A stretch of 64,000 nucleotides of DNA from Massilia sp. TS11 (GCF_022012445.1 NZ_JAKLTS010000008.1:124001-188000); one strand, 5' to 3'. Counted from the stretch's first letter, positions 55,076 through 64,000 are shown. Program-made: numbers and translations. The notes: generated from the letters alone by a model not told the origin.

Positions 55076-55782
55076 CCGTTCTTCTTGGACAGCTTGCCCG
55101 GCTCGACGCCGAGCTGCTTGAGTTTGCGGTAGAGGTGGGTGCGCTCGAGGCCGGTCTTTTCGGCCACGCGCGTCATCGAGCCGCCTTCGCGGCCCAGGTG
55201 ATGTTCGAAATACATGCGCTCGAAGGCATCGCGCGCCTCGCGCAGCGGCAGGTCGAAGGACAGGTTGAGCGGATGCAGCTCGCCATTGCCGCTGCGGGCC
55301 AGCGGCAGCGGCGCCACGCCGCCCGTGCTGAAGGCGGCGGCCGGATGCTGGTCCTCGGCCGCCGGCGCCACGGCCACGGCCGGACGCGCCGCCAGCACCG
55401 GCGCGCGCGCCACTTCCTGGGCGCGGCTCAGCCCCTGTTGCACGGCCTTGAGCAGCTTGGCCATGGCGATCGGTTTTTCAAGGAAATTCAGGGCGCCGAT
55501 GCGGGTCGCTTCGACCGCCGTATCGATCGTCGCATGGCCCGACATCATGATGACGGGCATGGTCAGCTGGCCGTCGCGCTGCCATTCCTTCAGCAGGGTC
55601 ACGCCATCCGTATCGGGCATCCAGATATCGAGCAGGACCAGGTCTGGCGCGCCTTGGGCACGGGCCTCCCGCGCCTGCTGGGCATTTTCCGCAAGCGTGA
55701 TCGCGTGGCCTTCGTCGCTCAAGATCTCCGAGAGCAGCTCTCGGATTCCCATTTCATCATCAACTACGAGAATGTTTGCCAT
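55072..55782 (-). CDS. Response regulator, REC plus Fis-type HTH (NtrX-like, no AAA+)
   Basis: 236 residues. N-terminal receiver with acidic pair D8/D9, phosphoacceptor D52 (LVLLDIWMPDTDG), Ser in IMMSGHAT and Lys in FLEKPI; a 60-residue Ala/Pro/Val-rich linker; a C-terminal Fis-like HTH (MTRVAEKTGLERTHLYRKLKQLG). NtrX normally has a sigma-54 AAA+ domain between these parts; it is absent, so sigma-54 activation is not expected. Paired with the NtrY-like kinase just upstream (65 nt gap). Confidence 0.93.
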   Translation of the reverse strand: MANILVVDDEMGIRELLSEILSDEGHAITLAENAQQAREARAQGAPDLVLLDIWMPDTDGVTLLKEWQRDGQLTMPVIMMSGHATIDTAVEATRIGALNFLEKPIAMAKLLKAVQQGLSRAQEVARAPVLAARPAVAVAPAAEDQHPAAAFSTGGVAPLPLARSGNGELHPLNLSFDLPLREARDAFERMYFEHHLGREGGSMTRVAEKTGLERTHLYRKLKQLGVEPGKLSKKNG

Positions 55783-55847
55783 CTGTAAGCCTTCCTGATT
55801 TCCCTACCGGGGCCAGCGCCTGGGGCAAGCCGGCGCCAACCATGATT

Positions 55848-58133
55848 CTATGCGCGTTCCTGCCCGTCCGCCAGAGGCGAGGCCTGTGCTAACTTTAACA
55901 GCAAAATCACAATCCTTGCTCCGCTGCCATCGGTCCGATTCTGGATCTCGATGCGCCCGCCGTGCTCATCCACGATCTTCTTCACCATCGGCAGGCCCAG
56001 GCCGGTGCCGCGCACTTTCGAGGTCACATAGGGCTCGAAGGCGCGCGCCAGGATCTTCGGCGAAAAGCCCGGGCCGTTATCGCTGATCACCAGGCGCACG
56101 GCCGTGCCGGCCCCGCCCTCGGCGCTTTCGTAATGCACGGCTTCGGTGCTCAGCGTGATGCGCGCCGGCGGCGCGGCCGGGTCGCGGTCGCTGAGCGCGT
56201 CCTGGGCGTTCTGCAAGAGATTGTGGATCACTTGGCGCAGCTGGGTCGGGTCGCCCATCACGCGCGGCAGCGCCGGGCCGAGCACGGTGTCGATCATGCC
56301 CAGCTCCAGGCCTTCCGAATACAGCTGGAGGATGTCGTCGATCAGGGCGTTCAGATCGAGCGGCTGCAGCACGGCCGGCGGCGTGCGCGCGTAGTCGCGG
56401 AAATCGTCGACCATGCGCTTCATCGCCGCCACCTGGTTGATGATGGTGGTGGTCGATTTGCGCAGCAGCTCGGCCTCGGTCGCGGCCAGGCTGGCCTCGA
56501 GCTTCATCTGCAGGCGCTCGGCCGACAGCTGGATCGGGGTCAGCGGGTTCTTGATTTCGTGCGCGAGGCGGCGCGCCACTTCGCCCCAGGCGATCGAACG
56601 CTGGGCCGCGATCACGTCCGAGATATCGTCGAACACCACGATATAGCCGCTGCCGCTCGAGACTGGCAGGCGCGAGCCGCGCGCCAGCAGGGCCAGGCCC
56701 TGGTCCTCCTGGCTGCCGCCCTGGCGCGGCAATTCGATCTCCTGCTGCCAGTGGGTGCGCTGGGCGCCCTGGCCCGACGCCTTCTGCGCGCTCTGGGCCG
56801 AGAAGGCCTGGCGGATCGCCTCGGCAAACCCGGCATCGACCTCGTCCACCGCTTTGCCCACCAGCACAGGGTCGCTGGTGCCGAGAATCCGGCCGACCGC
56901 CTCGTTGGTGCTGACCACGCGGAACTCGGCGTCGAGCACCAGCACCCCGGCCGACATATTCTCCAGCACCGATTCGAGGTGGGCCTTGGCGTCCTGCAGG
57001 GCGGCGCGGTTGCGCTCGACGGCGGCGCGCGCCTCGAACAGCTGGCGCGTCATGGTGTTGAAGGACTGGGTCAAGGTGCCCAGTTCGTCAGTCGTCTCGA
57101 TGATCGGGCGCGGCGAGAAGTCGCCGGCCGCCACCGCCGCCGTGCCCTCGGCCAGCACCAGCAGCGGAGTCGCCAGCTTCTCGGCAATCACGAACGAGGC
57201 CACGACCGCGCCGAACATGGCCAGCAGCAGGGTCAGGGTCAGGGTCTCGATATACATCTTGCGCAGGCCGACGCGCGCCAGATCACGCTCCTTGTACTCG
57301 GAATAGGCGGCCGTCAGCACGGCCGCATTGGCCGCCAGATTGGTCGGCGCCGGCGTGATCAGCTGCAGGAAGCGCTTGTGGTTGGCCTCCACATGGTCGG
57401 GCACCACGATCAGCACGCGCAGGCGCAGGCCCATGGCGGCGTCGAGCGGACCGGTGTCGCGCGCGCCGCTGTCGACCCCGCCTTCGAGCACGGCATAGCC
57501 ATCGGCCGCATCGGCATGCTCGATCATGTCGCCATTGGGCAGATCGGCCTGGCCCTCGGGCGCCCCATGCGGTTTCAGGCTCAGCAGTACATTGCCGTAG
57601 GCATTCACCAGCAGCGCATCGTCGAGGCCTTTTTCGCTGCGCTTCAGGCGCTCGAGTTCGGCGCGGGTACCGTCCAGATCGCGGTCGGCCAGCTGGGCCG
57701 CCACCTTGCGGGCCGTGCCGCGCAGGGCCGTCAGCTCCTCGTCGAGCGCATTGCGGCCCAGGGTCAGGCCGGAGTCGAGCGCCTGCTCGATGCGCACATT
57801 GAACCAGGAGTCGATCGAATGCGAGACGAACTGGATCGAGACGACGAAAATGACCAGACCCGGCAGCACGCCGATGCCGGCGAACAGCAGCACCAGGCGC
57901 AGCATCAGGCGCGAGCCGAACTTGCCGCTGCGGTAGCGCGCCACCAGGCGCCACAGCGACACCGCCACCAGCACCAGCAGCGCGAACGCGGCCAGCGCGT
58001 TCAGGCCCAGCAGCCAGGGATAGTAGCGGTCGAACAGGCCCGAGTTGTCGGAGGCGGAAGCGAGCAGGAACAGCAGGATGCCCATGATGGCGCCACCGAC
58101 CACGAGCGCATAGCGCAACACCCGCCCGACCAC
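55848..58133 (-). CDS. ntrY: NtrY-like membrane sensor histidine kinase
   Basis: 761 residues. Several N-terminal membrane helices (three within the first 110 residues, one near 290-312) around a periplasmic region, a HAMP unit, a PAS domain (about 385-490), HisKA with phospho-His 525 (RLAHEIKNPLTPIQ) and the ATPase domain (DNGPGFSPKIL, GTGLGLPMVKKIV). Likely senses redox or nitrogen state through PAS, as in the NtrY family; the exact signal is unknown. GTG start at 58133, 2 nt after the DUF4390 stop. Confidence 0.9.
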   Translation of the reverse strand: MVGRVLRYALVVGGAIMGILLFLLASASDNSGLFDRYYPWLLGLNALAAFALLVLVAVSLWRLVARYRSGKFGSRLMLRLVLLFAGIGVLPGLVIFVVSIQFVSHSIDSWFNVRIEQALDSGLTLGRNALDEELTALRGTARKVAAQLADRDLDGTRAELERLKRSEKGLDDALLVNAYGNVLLSLKPHGAPEGQADLPNGDMIEHADAADGYAVLEGGVDSGARDTGPLDAAMGLRLRVLIVVPDHVEANHKRFLQLITPAPTNLAANAAVLTAAYSEYKERDLARVGLRKMYIETLTLTLLLAMFGAVVASFVIAEKLATPLLVLAEGTAAVAAGDFSPRPIIETTDELGTLTQSFNTMTRQLFEARAAVERNRAALQDAKAHLESVLENMSAGVLVLDAEFRVVSTNEAVGRILGTSDPVLVGKAVDEVDAGFAEAIRQAFSAQSAQKASGQGAQRTHWQQEIELPRQGGSQEDQGLALLARGSRLPVSSGSGYIVVFDDISDVIAAQRSIAWGEVARRLAHEIKNPLTPIQLSAERLQMKLEASLAATEAELLRKSTTTIINQVAAMKRMVDDFRDYARTPPAVLQPLDLNALIDDILQLYSEGLELGMIDTVLGPALPRVMGDPTQLRQVIHNLLQNAQDALSDRDPAAPPARITLSTEAVHYESAEGGAGTAVRLVISDNGPGFSPKILARAFEPYVTSKVRGTGLGLPMVKKIVDEHGGRIEIQNRTDGSGARIVILLLKLAQASPLADGQERA

Positions 58134-58135
58134 GT

Positions 58136-58699
58136 TTATTCCGCCTTGTAGCTAAAGGTCTTGGTCTTCGATTCGAAGCGCCAGCCCGCGTTGTTCAGGG
58201 CGTTGACCTGCAGGGGTTTGGACAGGTGCTCGCGGTCGAGCAGCAGGCGCACATTGACGTTGTAGACGTCGCCCGGCTTGAGCTGGCCCTTGGCCGCCAC
58301 CGTCCAGCGGCTCGGCCGCCGGATCAGGAACAGCGCGTCCTCGAGCGAGGTGAAGCGCTGCTGAAAGCCGCCATTGACCGACACATGGTACTGGCGTGTC
58401 AGGGGATTGAAGGCAATCGTCGTGGTCTGGCGCGCCAGATTGAATTTCTCGTCGAACCAGTACCAGCGCGGCTTGGTGATCTGCACTTCGGTATTGAAGC
58501 GCAGCGTCAGCCCGTGCGTGAGGGCGTCCTTGAGTTCCTCCGACAAGTCGAAGGAGAACGCCGCCGCCAGCTTGTAGCCGTCGTCGCTCAGTTCGATCTG
58601 GGCCTTTTCCACCTCCACGGTATCGGATGCCCACGCCGGCAGGCTGGCCGCAGCCAGTACCAGCGACAGGATCAGGAGGCGAAGAAACTGAAGAATCAC
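58136..58699 (-). CDS. DUF4390 domain secreted protein
   Basis: 187 residues. Signal peptide 1-24 (PAWA-SD), then the DUF4390 pattern (EVEKAQIELSDDGYKLAA..., TLRFNTEVQITKPRWYWFDE, and the C-terminal LNNAGWRFESKT). The family is usually found between rsmB and ntrY in betaproteobacteria, as here. Function unknown. GTG start at 58699; the gene lies 30 nt after rsmB. Confidence 0.92.
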   Translation of the reverse strand: MILQFLRLLILSLVLAAASLPAWASDTVEVEKAQIELSDDGYKLAAAFSFDLSEELKDALTHGLTLRFNTEVQITKPRWYWFDEKFNLARQTTTIAFNPLTRQYHVSVNGGFQQRFTSLEDALFLIRRPSRWTVAAKGQLKPGDVYNVNVRLLLDREHLSKPLQVNALNNAGWRFESKTKTFSYKAE

Positions 58700-58729
58700 G
58701 TGGGCGCCAGGATCGTTTTCGGTAAGGGT

Positions 58730-60142
58730 TTAGGCCGCGCTCTTTTCGAACAGGGCATAGAACAAGCCATCGTGGTCGGCGTCGGGCGCCTGCGACGGCA
58801 GCAATTGGCCCGGCGCCGCCAGCCGTTTTGCCTGATGGCGCACAGCGAAGGCGGCGGCCTGCGCCTCGGACTCCTGCGGCCAGAGCGAACAGGTCACGAA
58901 CAGCAATTTACCACCCGGTGCCAGCATCTGCCACAGGTTGTCGAGGATTTTGGCCGAAAGTGTTGCGAGTTGTAGGGTGTCCGACTTGCGCCGCAGCCAG
59001 CGGATATCCGGGTGGCGCCGCACGATGCCCGAAGCCGTGCACGGCACGTCGGCCAGGATGCGGTCGAAGGGCTGGCCGTCCCACCACACGCGCGACTGGG
59101 CGTCGAAGGCCTTCAGGCGCGCCGTCAGGCCGAGCCGGTCCAGGTTCTCCTGCACGCGCGTCAGGCGCTTGGCGTCGGCGTCGAGCGCGGTCAGCTCGAG
59201 ATCGGCCAGCTCGAGCAGATGGCCGGTCTTGCCGCCCGGCGCCGCGCAGGCGTCGAGCACGCGCATGCCGTCGCGCACGTCGAGCAGGGGCGCGGCCAGC
59301 TGGGCGGCCGCGTCCTGCACCGACACCAGACCGTCGGCGAAACCGGGGATCTGCTCGACCGGCACCGGCTTGTCCAGGCGCAGCGCAACCGGGCCGATCT
59401 GGCGCGCGCCGAGGCCGGCGGCCGCCAGCGTGGCCAGATAGGCCTCGACCGTGGTCTTGCGCACATTCACGCGCAGGGTCAGCGGCGGCGGCGCGTTGCC
59501 GGCCGCCAGAATCGCTTCCCAATCGCGCGGATAGGCCTGGCGCAGGCTGTCGATCCACCAGCGCGGGTAATTCCACTGGGCTTCGGGCTCACGCAGGGCG
59601 GCCGCCAGCAGACTGTCTTTTTCACGCAAAAAGCGGCGCAGCACGGCATTCACCATGTTCTTGCCGTGCGCCATGTCCGGATGGGCATTGGCGGCCGTCA
59701 CGGCCTGGTCGACCACGGTGAAGGCCTCATACGGCGCGCTCGCGCCGGCCGGCGTGTCGAGCAGGGCCAGGGCCACGCCCAGCAGGGCCGCCAGCAGCGG
59801 CGGCTCGGGCGCCTTGCTCGTCATCAGGCCGATCAGCACCTGCGTGCGGCCCCATTGGCGCGCGCCGCGGTAGGCCAGGTCCTGGATCGCCCCGCGCAAC
59901 TGGGGACCGGCGGCGGCCACGCCGAAGGCCACCTGCAGGGCCTGGGGCAAGGTGGTGCCGGCGCGCATCTGGGCCAGGGCATTGGCCGCGCCCACCAGCG
60001 CCATGGCCAGGGAATCGGCCTTCAGATCGGGGCGCACGCCGCTGCTGAGGGCGGCGCGCGGCGGCCGTTCCGGACGGGGGGAACGGGCCGGGGCCGGGCG
60101 GGCCTTGGGTTGCAGCGACAGCGTCGGGCGCTTGGTGTTCAT
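58730..60142 (-). CDS. rsmB: 16S rRNA (cytosine-967-C5) methyltransferase RsmB
   Basis: 470 residues from ATG 60142; a GTG at 60181 would add 13. N-terminal NusB-like helical domain (after a Pro/Arg-rich leader of about 40 residues), then the SAM-dependent methyltransferase: VLDACAAPGGKTGHLLEL, catalytic PC motif in DVPCTASGIVRRHPD and the release Cys in FVTCSLWPQESEAQ. Methylates C967 of 16S rRNA. The long basic leader is unusual and may help RNA binding. First gene of the rsmB-DUF4390-ntrY-response regulator run. Confidence 0.96.
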   Translation of the reverse strand: MNTKRPTLSLQPKARPAPARSPRPERPPRAALSSGVRPDLKADSLAMALVGAANALAQMRAGTTLPQALQVAFGVAAAGPQLRGAIQDLAYRGARQWGRTQVLIGLMTSKAPEPPLLAALLGVALALLDTPAGASAPYEAFTVVDQAVTAANAHPDMAHGKNMVNAVLRRFLREKDSLLAAALREPEAQWNYPRWWIDSLRQAYPRDWEAILAAGNAPPPLTLRVNVRKTTVEAYLATLAAAGLGARQIGPVALRLDKPVPVEQIPGFADGLVSVQDAAAQLAAPLLDVRDGMRVLDACAAPGGKTGHLLELADLELTALDADAKRLTRVQENLDRLGLTARLKAFDAQSRVWWDGQPFDRILADVPCTASGIVRRHPDIRWLRRKSDTLQLATLSAKILDNLWQMLAPGGKLLFVTCSLWPQESEAQAAAFAVRHQAKRLAAPGQLLPSQAPDADHDGLFYALFEKSAA

Positions 60143-60216
60143 AGTCTTGTCTTGGTAGAAAGGCGGCATTGTAATGCACACGGCGGCCGCGCACGCCAGT
60201 ACGGGGTCAAGCCCAG

Positions 60217-60222
60217 TATAAT
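60217..60222 (+). promoter_or_regulatory. -10 hexamer for argS
   Basis: Perfect TATAAT, 29 nt before the argS ATG. No consensus -35 at 17 bp; the segment just before it (GGGGTCAAGCCC) forms a short inverted sequence. Expected start about 60229. Confidence 0.5.
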
Positions 60223-60251
60223 GGACGCTGTTTGCTTTTCAGAATTCAACT

Positions 60252-61961
60252 ATGCTCGCCCAACAAAAACAAGAGATTGCCGCCCTGTTCCAGGCCGCCC
60301 TGGCCCCGCTGCTCGCGGGGACCGACCTGACCCCGAACCTGGTGCTGGAGCGCCCGCGCGACCCGGCCCACGGCGACGTCGCCTGCAATGTGGCCATGCA
60401 GCTGGCCAAGCCCCTGAAGACCAATCCGCGCGCCCTGGCCACCCAGCTGGTCGACGCCCTGCTGGCCGATCCGAACGGCAAGGCCCTGATCGCCAGCGCC
60501 GAGATCGCCGGCCCCGGCTTCATCAATCTGCGCATCACCGACAGCGCCAAGCAGTCGGTCGTGCGCAGCGTGCTCGAAGCTGGCGCCGACTACGGCCGCG
60601 GCGCCTCCGGCAACGGCAAAAAGGTCATCATCGAATTCGTCTCGGCCAACCCGACCGGTCCGCTGCACGTCGGCCACGGCCGCCAGGCCGCGCTCGGCGA
60701 CGCCCTGTCGGCCCTGTTCGAAGCCCAGGGCTGGACGGTGACGCGCGAGTTCTATTACAACGACGCCGGCGTGCAGATCGGTAACCTGGCGCTGTCGGTG
60801 CAGGCGCGCGCCAAGGGCCTGAAACCGGGCGACGCCGCCTGGCCGGAAGCGGCCTACAACGGCGACTACATCGCCGACATCGCCGCCGACTTCCTCGCCA
60901 AACAGACCGTCTCGGCCTCGGACGGCACCCCGGCCACGGGCTCGGGCGACCCCGAGGACCTGGAGTCGATCCGCCACTTCGCCGTCACCTACCTGCGCCA
61001 CGAGCAGGACATCGACCTGCAGGCCTTCGGCGTCAAGTTCGACAATTACTACCTCGAGTCCTCGCTCTACACGGACGGCAAGGTCGAAGGCGCCGTCAAC
61101 GCCCTGATCGCCTCCGGCAAGACCTACGAGGACGGCGGCGCCCTGTGGCTGAAAACCACCGACTACGGCGACGACAAAGACCGCGTGATGCGCAAGACCG
61201 ACGGCAGCTACACCTATTTCGTGCCGGACGTGGCCTACCACATCGTCAAATGGCAGCGCGGTTTCGCCCAGGCCATCAATATCCAGGGCTCGGACCACCA
61301 CGGCACCATCGCGCGCGTGCGCGCCGGCCTGCAGGCGGCCAATATCGGCATCCCCCAGGGCTACCCCGACTACGTGCTGCACAAGATGGTCACCGTGATG
61401 AAGGACGGCCAGGAGGTCAAGATCTCCAAGCGCGCCGGTTCGTATGTGACGGTGCGCGACCTGATCGAATGGTCGGGTAATGGCGACATCACGCGCGGGC
61501 GCGACGCCGTGCGCTTCTTCCTCATCTCGCGCAAGGCCGACACCGAATTCGTGTTCGACGTCGACGTCGCCCTCAAGACCAATGACGAGAACCCGGTCTA
61601 CTACGTGCAGTACGCCCATGCGCGCATCTGCTCGGTGCTGGCCCAGTGGGGCGGCGACGAGGCCAGCCTGGCTACGGCCGATCTGTCGCCGCTGACTTCG
61701 CCGCGCGAAGCGACCCTGCTGGCCACCCTGGCCGCCTATCCGGACATGCTGGAACGCGCCCAGAGCGAGCTCGGCCCGCACCAGGTCGCCTTCTATCTGC
61801 GCGATCTGGCCGGCGAGCTGCATGGCTACTACAATGCCGAGCGTTTCCTGGTCGACGACGCGGCCCTGCGCCACGCCCGTCTGGCCCTGCTGCTGGCCAC
61901 GCGCCAGGTGCTGCGCAACGGCCTGGCCCTGATTGGCGTCTCGGCGCCCAACAAAATGTAA
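60252..61961 (+). CDS. argS: Arginyl-tRNA synthetase
   Basis: 569 residues. Class Ia synthetase: N-terminal Add1 domain, HIGH-type HVGH at 139-142 ([14 protein letters not shown]), KMSKS-type VKISKRAG at about 390, and the C-terminal DALR anticodon-binding domain. Charges tRNA-Arg. Followed after 6 nt by the SPOR gene, so argS-SPOR-dsbA form a run. Confidence 0.98.
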   Translation: MLAQQKQEIAALFQAALAPLLAGTDLTPNLVLERPRDPAHGDVACNVAMQLAKPLKTNPRALATQLVDALLADPNGKALIASAEIAGPGFINLRITDSAKQSVVRSVLEAGADYGRGASGNGKKVIIEFVSANPTGPLHVGHGRQAALGDALSALFEAQGWTVTREFYYNDAGVQIGNLALSVQARAKGLKPGDAAWPEAAYNGDYIADIAADFLAKQTVSASDGTPATGSGDPEDLESIRHFAVTYLRHEQDIDLQAFGVKFDNYYLESSLYTDGKVEGAVNALIASGKTYEDGGALWLKTTDYGDDKDRVMRKTDGSYTYFVPDVAYHIVKWQRGFAQAINIQGSDHHGTIARVRAGLQAANIGIPQGYPDYVLHKMVTVMKDGQEVKISKRAGSYVTVRDLIEWSGNGDITRGRDAVRFFLISRKADTEFVFDVDVALKTNDENPVYYVQYAHARICSVLAQWGGDEASLATADLSPLTSPREATLLATLAAYPDMLERAQSELGPHQVAFYLRDLAGELHGYYNAERFLVDDAALRHARLALLLATRQVLRNGLALIGVSAPNKM

Positions 61962-61967
61962 GCGACC

Positions 61968-62636
61968 ATGACTGTCCTCCATAAGCAACGCGGCAACACC
62001 CTGACTGGCATCATCATCGGCCTGGTGATCGGCCTGGCCGTGGCTGTGGTGGTGGCCCTGGTGATCACCAAGGGTTCGACGCCCTTCACCGACAAGTCCG
62101 GCAAGCTGGGCAAGCCGGCCGAGCTGCCGAACGGCCAGCTGGCCGATCCCAACAAGCCGCTGTATGGCAAGGGCGACGCCGCGCGCGAGGCCAACAAGGA
62201 CTTCCAGAAGGACGAGAAGCCGGCCGCCCCGGCGGCGCCGGCCGCCGCGCCCGACCCGATCGCCCAGATCGCCGCCGGCGTCAAGCCGTCGGCCGTGGTG
62301 GCGGCCCAGACGCCGGCGCCGGCCAAGCCAGCTGCGGCTACCGCCCCCGCCCCGGCCGCCGCTCCCGCCGCCGCGCCGGCCGCGGCTGGCGCCGACGACA
62401 AATACGTCTACTACCTGCAGGCCGGCGCCTTCCGCGACATGCCCGACGCCGAAGCGGCCAAGGCCAAGCTGGCCCTGCTCGGCTACGAAGCCGCCATCAG
62501 CGACCGCAGCAGCGACTCGGGCGTGCTGCACCGGGTCCGTCTCGGCCCCTACAACCAGGTCGAGGCCATGAACAAAGTGCGCGCCAAGCTGTCCGAAGCG
62601 GGCGTCGATGTCGCCGTTGTGCGTAACCAGAAATAA
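61968..62636 (+). CDS. SPOR-domain cell-division-type protein (FtsN/DedD-like)
   Basis: 222 residues. Short cytoplasmic N-terminus, one membrane helix (about 14-35), a long Ala/Pro linker (about 75-140) and a C-terminal SPOR domain (about 147-220: YYLQAGAFRDMPDAEAAKAKL, HRVRLGPYNQVEAM) that binds denuded glycan at the septum. FtsN-like in layout, but the essential FtsN region cannot be verified. Between argS and dsbA, as in several Burkholderiales. Confidence 0.92.
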   Translation: MTVLHKQRGNTLTGIIIGLVIGLAVAVVVALVITKGSTPFTDKSGKLGKPAELPNGQLADPNKPLYGKGDAAREANKDFQKDEKPAAPAAPAAAPDPIAQIAAGVKPSAVVAAQTPAPAKPAAATAPAPAAAPAAAPAAAGADDKYVYYLQAGAFRDMPDAEAAKAKLALLGYEAAISDRSSDSGVLHRVRLGPYNQVEAMNKVRAKLSEAGVDVAVVRNQK

Positions 62637-62645
62637 GGAGTCGCC

Positions 62646-63314
62646 ATGCAAGTGTTCCGCCGCCTGATGTGTCTGATCGCCGTGCTCGCCCCCATGCTGG
62701 CGGCCGCCGCACCGATCAATCCCCAGCCGGGCGTGGAATACGTGGTGCTGCCGACCCCGCAGAACACCGACACCGGCAAGAAGATCGAGGTGATCGAGTT
62801 CTTCGCCTACTACTGCCCGCACTGCAATGCCTTCGAGCCCGAGCTGAACGCCTGGGTCAAGAAACAGGGCGAGCGCATCGTGCTCAAGCGCGTGCCGATT
62901 GCGCTCAACGAAGACGTGCTGGTCCAGCAGAAGCTGTACTTCACGCTGCAGGCCATGGGCGAGCTCGACCGTTTGCACCAGAAAGTGTATGACGCCATCC
63001 ACAAGGAGCGCCTGCGCATGAACCGCGACGAGATGGTGTTCGACTGGGTGGCCAAGCAGGGCGTCGACCGCCAGAAGTTCGCCGACACCTTCCGCTCGTT
63101 CGGCGTGGCCGCGGCCGTGCGCCGCGCCAAGGCCATGATGGACGCCTACAAGATCGACTACTGGCCGCGCATCATCATCGATGGCCGCTTCCAGACCTCG
63201 CCCAGCCAGGCCGCCGCCACCCTGCCCGACTCCGTCAGCGAAGCCGAGCAGAACAAGGCGGCGCTGCAGGTGATGGACGTGCTGGTCTCCAAGGCCATCT
63301 CCGAGAAGAAATAA
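62646..63314 (+). CDS. dsbA: Thiol:disulfide interchange protein DsbA
   Basis: 222 residues. Signal peptide 1-22, then a thioredoxin fold with the active site CPHC at 57-60 (FFAYYCPHC) and the helical insert. The cis-proline strand reads DYWPRIII, with Trp before the proline where most DsbA proteins have Val or Thr. Catalyses disulfide formation in the periplasm, recharged by DsbB. GGAG 7 nt before the ATG. An SDR gene follows at 4 nt. Confidence 0.95.
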   Translation: MQVFRRLMCLIAVLAPMLAAAAPINPQPGVEYVVLPTPQNTDTGKKIEVIEFFAYYCPHCNAFEPELNAWVKKQGERIVLKRVPIALNEDVLVQQKLYFTLQAMGELDRLHQKVYDAIHKERLRMNRDEMVFDWVAKQGVDRQKFADTFRSFGVAAAVRRAKAMMDAYKIDYWPRIIIDGRFQTSPSQAAATLPDSVSEAEQNKAALQVMDVLVSKAISEKK

Positions 63315-63318
63315 GCCG

Positions 63319-64000
63319 ATGCGGCGCGTCTTCATCACCGGCGCCTCGAGCGGCATCGGCGCCGCCCTGGCGCGCGCCTATGCGGCCCAGGGCGCCAGCC
63401 TCGGCCTGGTGGCGCGCCGCGCCGACCTGCTCGAGGCCCTGCGCGCCAGCCTGCCCCGTCCCGAACGGCACCGCTGCTATGCGCTCGACGTGACCGCGCA
63501 CGCCGCGCTGGCCGCCGCGGCCCAGGATTTCATGGCCGCCCACGGCGGCTGCGACGTGGTGATCGCCAATGCCGGCGTGTCGGCCGGCACCCTGACCGAG
63601 CATGCCGAAGACCTGCCCGTGTTCCAGCGCATCATCGACATCAATGTGACGGCCACGGCCGCCACCTTCCAGCCCTTCGTGGCCGCGCTCAAGGCCCAGG
63701 GCAGCCCGGCGCGCCTGGTCGGCATTGCCAGCGTGGCCGGCATCCGCGGCCTGCCCGGGGCCGAGGCCTACAGCGCCAGCAAGGCCGCCGTGATCAGCTA
63801 TTGCGAGTCGCTGCGCCTGGAGCTGCGCGCCAGCCCGGTCAAGGTGGTGACGATTGCGCCCGGCTACATCGACACGCCGATGACCCAGAAGAACGCCTAC
63901 CCGATGCCCTTTCTGATGCCGGTCGAGCGCTTCGCCGCCGCGGCCGTGCGCACCATTGCGGCCGGGCACAGCTACCGCGTGATCCCCTGGCAGATGGGGG
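63319..64000 (+). CDS. Short-chain dehydrogenase/reductase, 5' part (3' end outside window)
   Basis: 227 codons visible from ATG 63319, the frame is open to the window end. Nucleotide-binding GASSGIG at 8-14, NAGVS at 84-88, catalytic S138, Y151 and K155 (GIAS; YSASK), and the PG after it (APGYIDTPM). Classical SDR of about 250-260 residues; substrate unknown. It starts 4 nt after dsbA, so probably co-transcribed. Confidence 0.93.
   Translation, partial: MRRVFITGASSGIGAALARAYAAQGASLGLVARRADLLEALRASLPRPERHRCYALDVTAHAALAAAAQDFMAAHGGCDVVIANAGVSAGTLTEHAEDLPVFQRIIDINVTATAATFQPFVAALKAQGSPARLVGIASVAGIRGLPGAEAYSASKAAVISYCESLRLELRASPVKVVTIAPGYIDTPMTQKNAYPMPFLMPVERFAAAAVRTIAAGHSYRVIPWQMG

Noticed and set aside
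55962..58151. Long open frame antisense to the NtrY-like kinase
   Set aside because: Arg/His/Gln-rich shadow of the kinase coding strand without motifs or ribosome site.
60203..60214. Additional copy of the GGGGTCAGACCCC repeat upstream of argS
   Set aside because: The site reads GGGGTCAAGCCC, which lacks the GACCCC half and has none of the family's flanks; it is more likely chance sequence near the argS promoter.
60246..63356. 1036-codon open frame antisense to argS, SPOR and dsbA
   Set aside because: Composition is Gly/His/Arg/Ala/Leu rich with long GGG runs, it crosses three real genes, and no family motif is present.

Overview
The window is a GC-rich, densely coding stretch of a betaproteobacterial chromosome. 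It is most like Oxalobacteraceae (Massilia / Janthinobacterium type). The basis is recognised gene content and order: dusB-fis-purH-ruvCAB, topB-smg-dprA-lysM facing def-fmt, rplM-rpsI then argC-erpA, rsmB-DUF4390-ntrY-response regulator, a DUF3567 gene, and Coq7-type ubiquinone hydroxylase. This is inference from gene families; no 16S or other marker RNA is present. I found no tRNA, rRNA, CRISPR array, insertion sequence or prophage, and no gene-free stretch longer than about 300 bases.

Layout. 0-5.5 kb (+): 3' part of valS, a DUF2147 secreted protein, a small His/Cys protein and a TonB-dependent receptor. 5.6-13 kb (-): one long run, dusB, fis, purH, ruvC, ruvA, ruvB, a DUF6404-like membrane protein, a PAP2 phosphatase and a secreted HExxH peptidase. 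13.1-16.2 kb (-): tyrS, dtd, a PEBP-like protein and a histidine phosphatase. 16.2-18.8 kb (+): an M23 murein endopeptidase and anmK, facing erpA, a coiled-coil membrane protein, argC and the rplM-rpsI operon (18.9-21.9 kb, -). 22-25.9 kb (+): an S33 peptidase, a NatAB-like ABC exporter and an OsmC protein. 26-28.7 kb (-): a secreted amidohydrolase, coq7 and an unrecognised protein. 28.8-37.3 kb (+): a periplasmic solute-binding-like protein, an ABC ATPase with a 1190-residue permease/M1-peptidase fusion, a soluble PAS chemoreceptor, a triple-CheW protein and a secreted unknown. 37.4-42.9 kb (-): topB, smg, dprA, LysM protein. 43-44.6 kb (+): def-fmt. 44.6-45.7 kb (-): four tiny genes (twin lipoproteins, an orphan ribbon-helix-helix protein, a 30-residue membrane peptide). 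45.8-49.6 kb (+): full-length metH. 49.6-52.5 kb (-): a transglutaminase-like protein and an ABC-2 exporter. 52.6-64 kb: an SPW-repeat protein (+), an EAL/HDOD protein (-), the rsmB-DUF4390-ntrY-response regulator-CobW-like run and DUF3567 (-), then argS, a SPOR protein, dsbA and an SDR (+, cut by the window end).

Most of the window is core housekeeping. The parts that invite a second look are: (i) a family of palindromes with the core GGGGTCWGACCCC, at three of four sites wedged between the 3' ends of convergent genes; (ii) a pair of tiny genes (30-residue membrane peptide plus orphan RHH/BrnA-like protein) downstream of two 12-bp direct repeats, which looks like a self-regulated toxin-antitoxin-like unit; (iii) the ABC-permease/M1-peptidase fusion with an altered GAMEN region; (iv) a cytosolic PAS chemoreceptor paired with a triple-CheW scaffold and no CheA; (v) a P-loop-less CobW-like mini-protein translationally coupled to an NtrX-like regulator that lacks its AAA+ domain.
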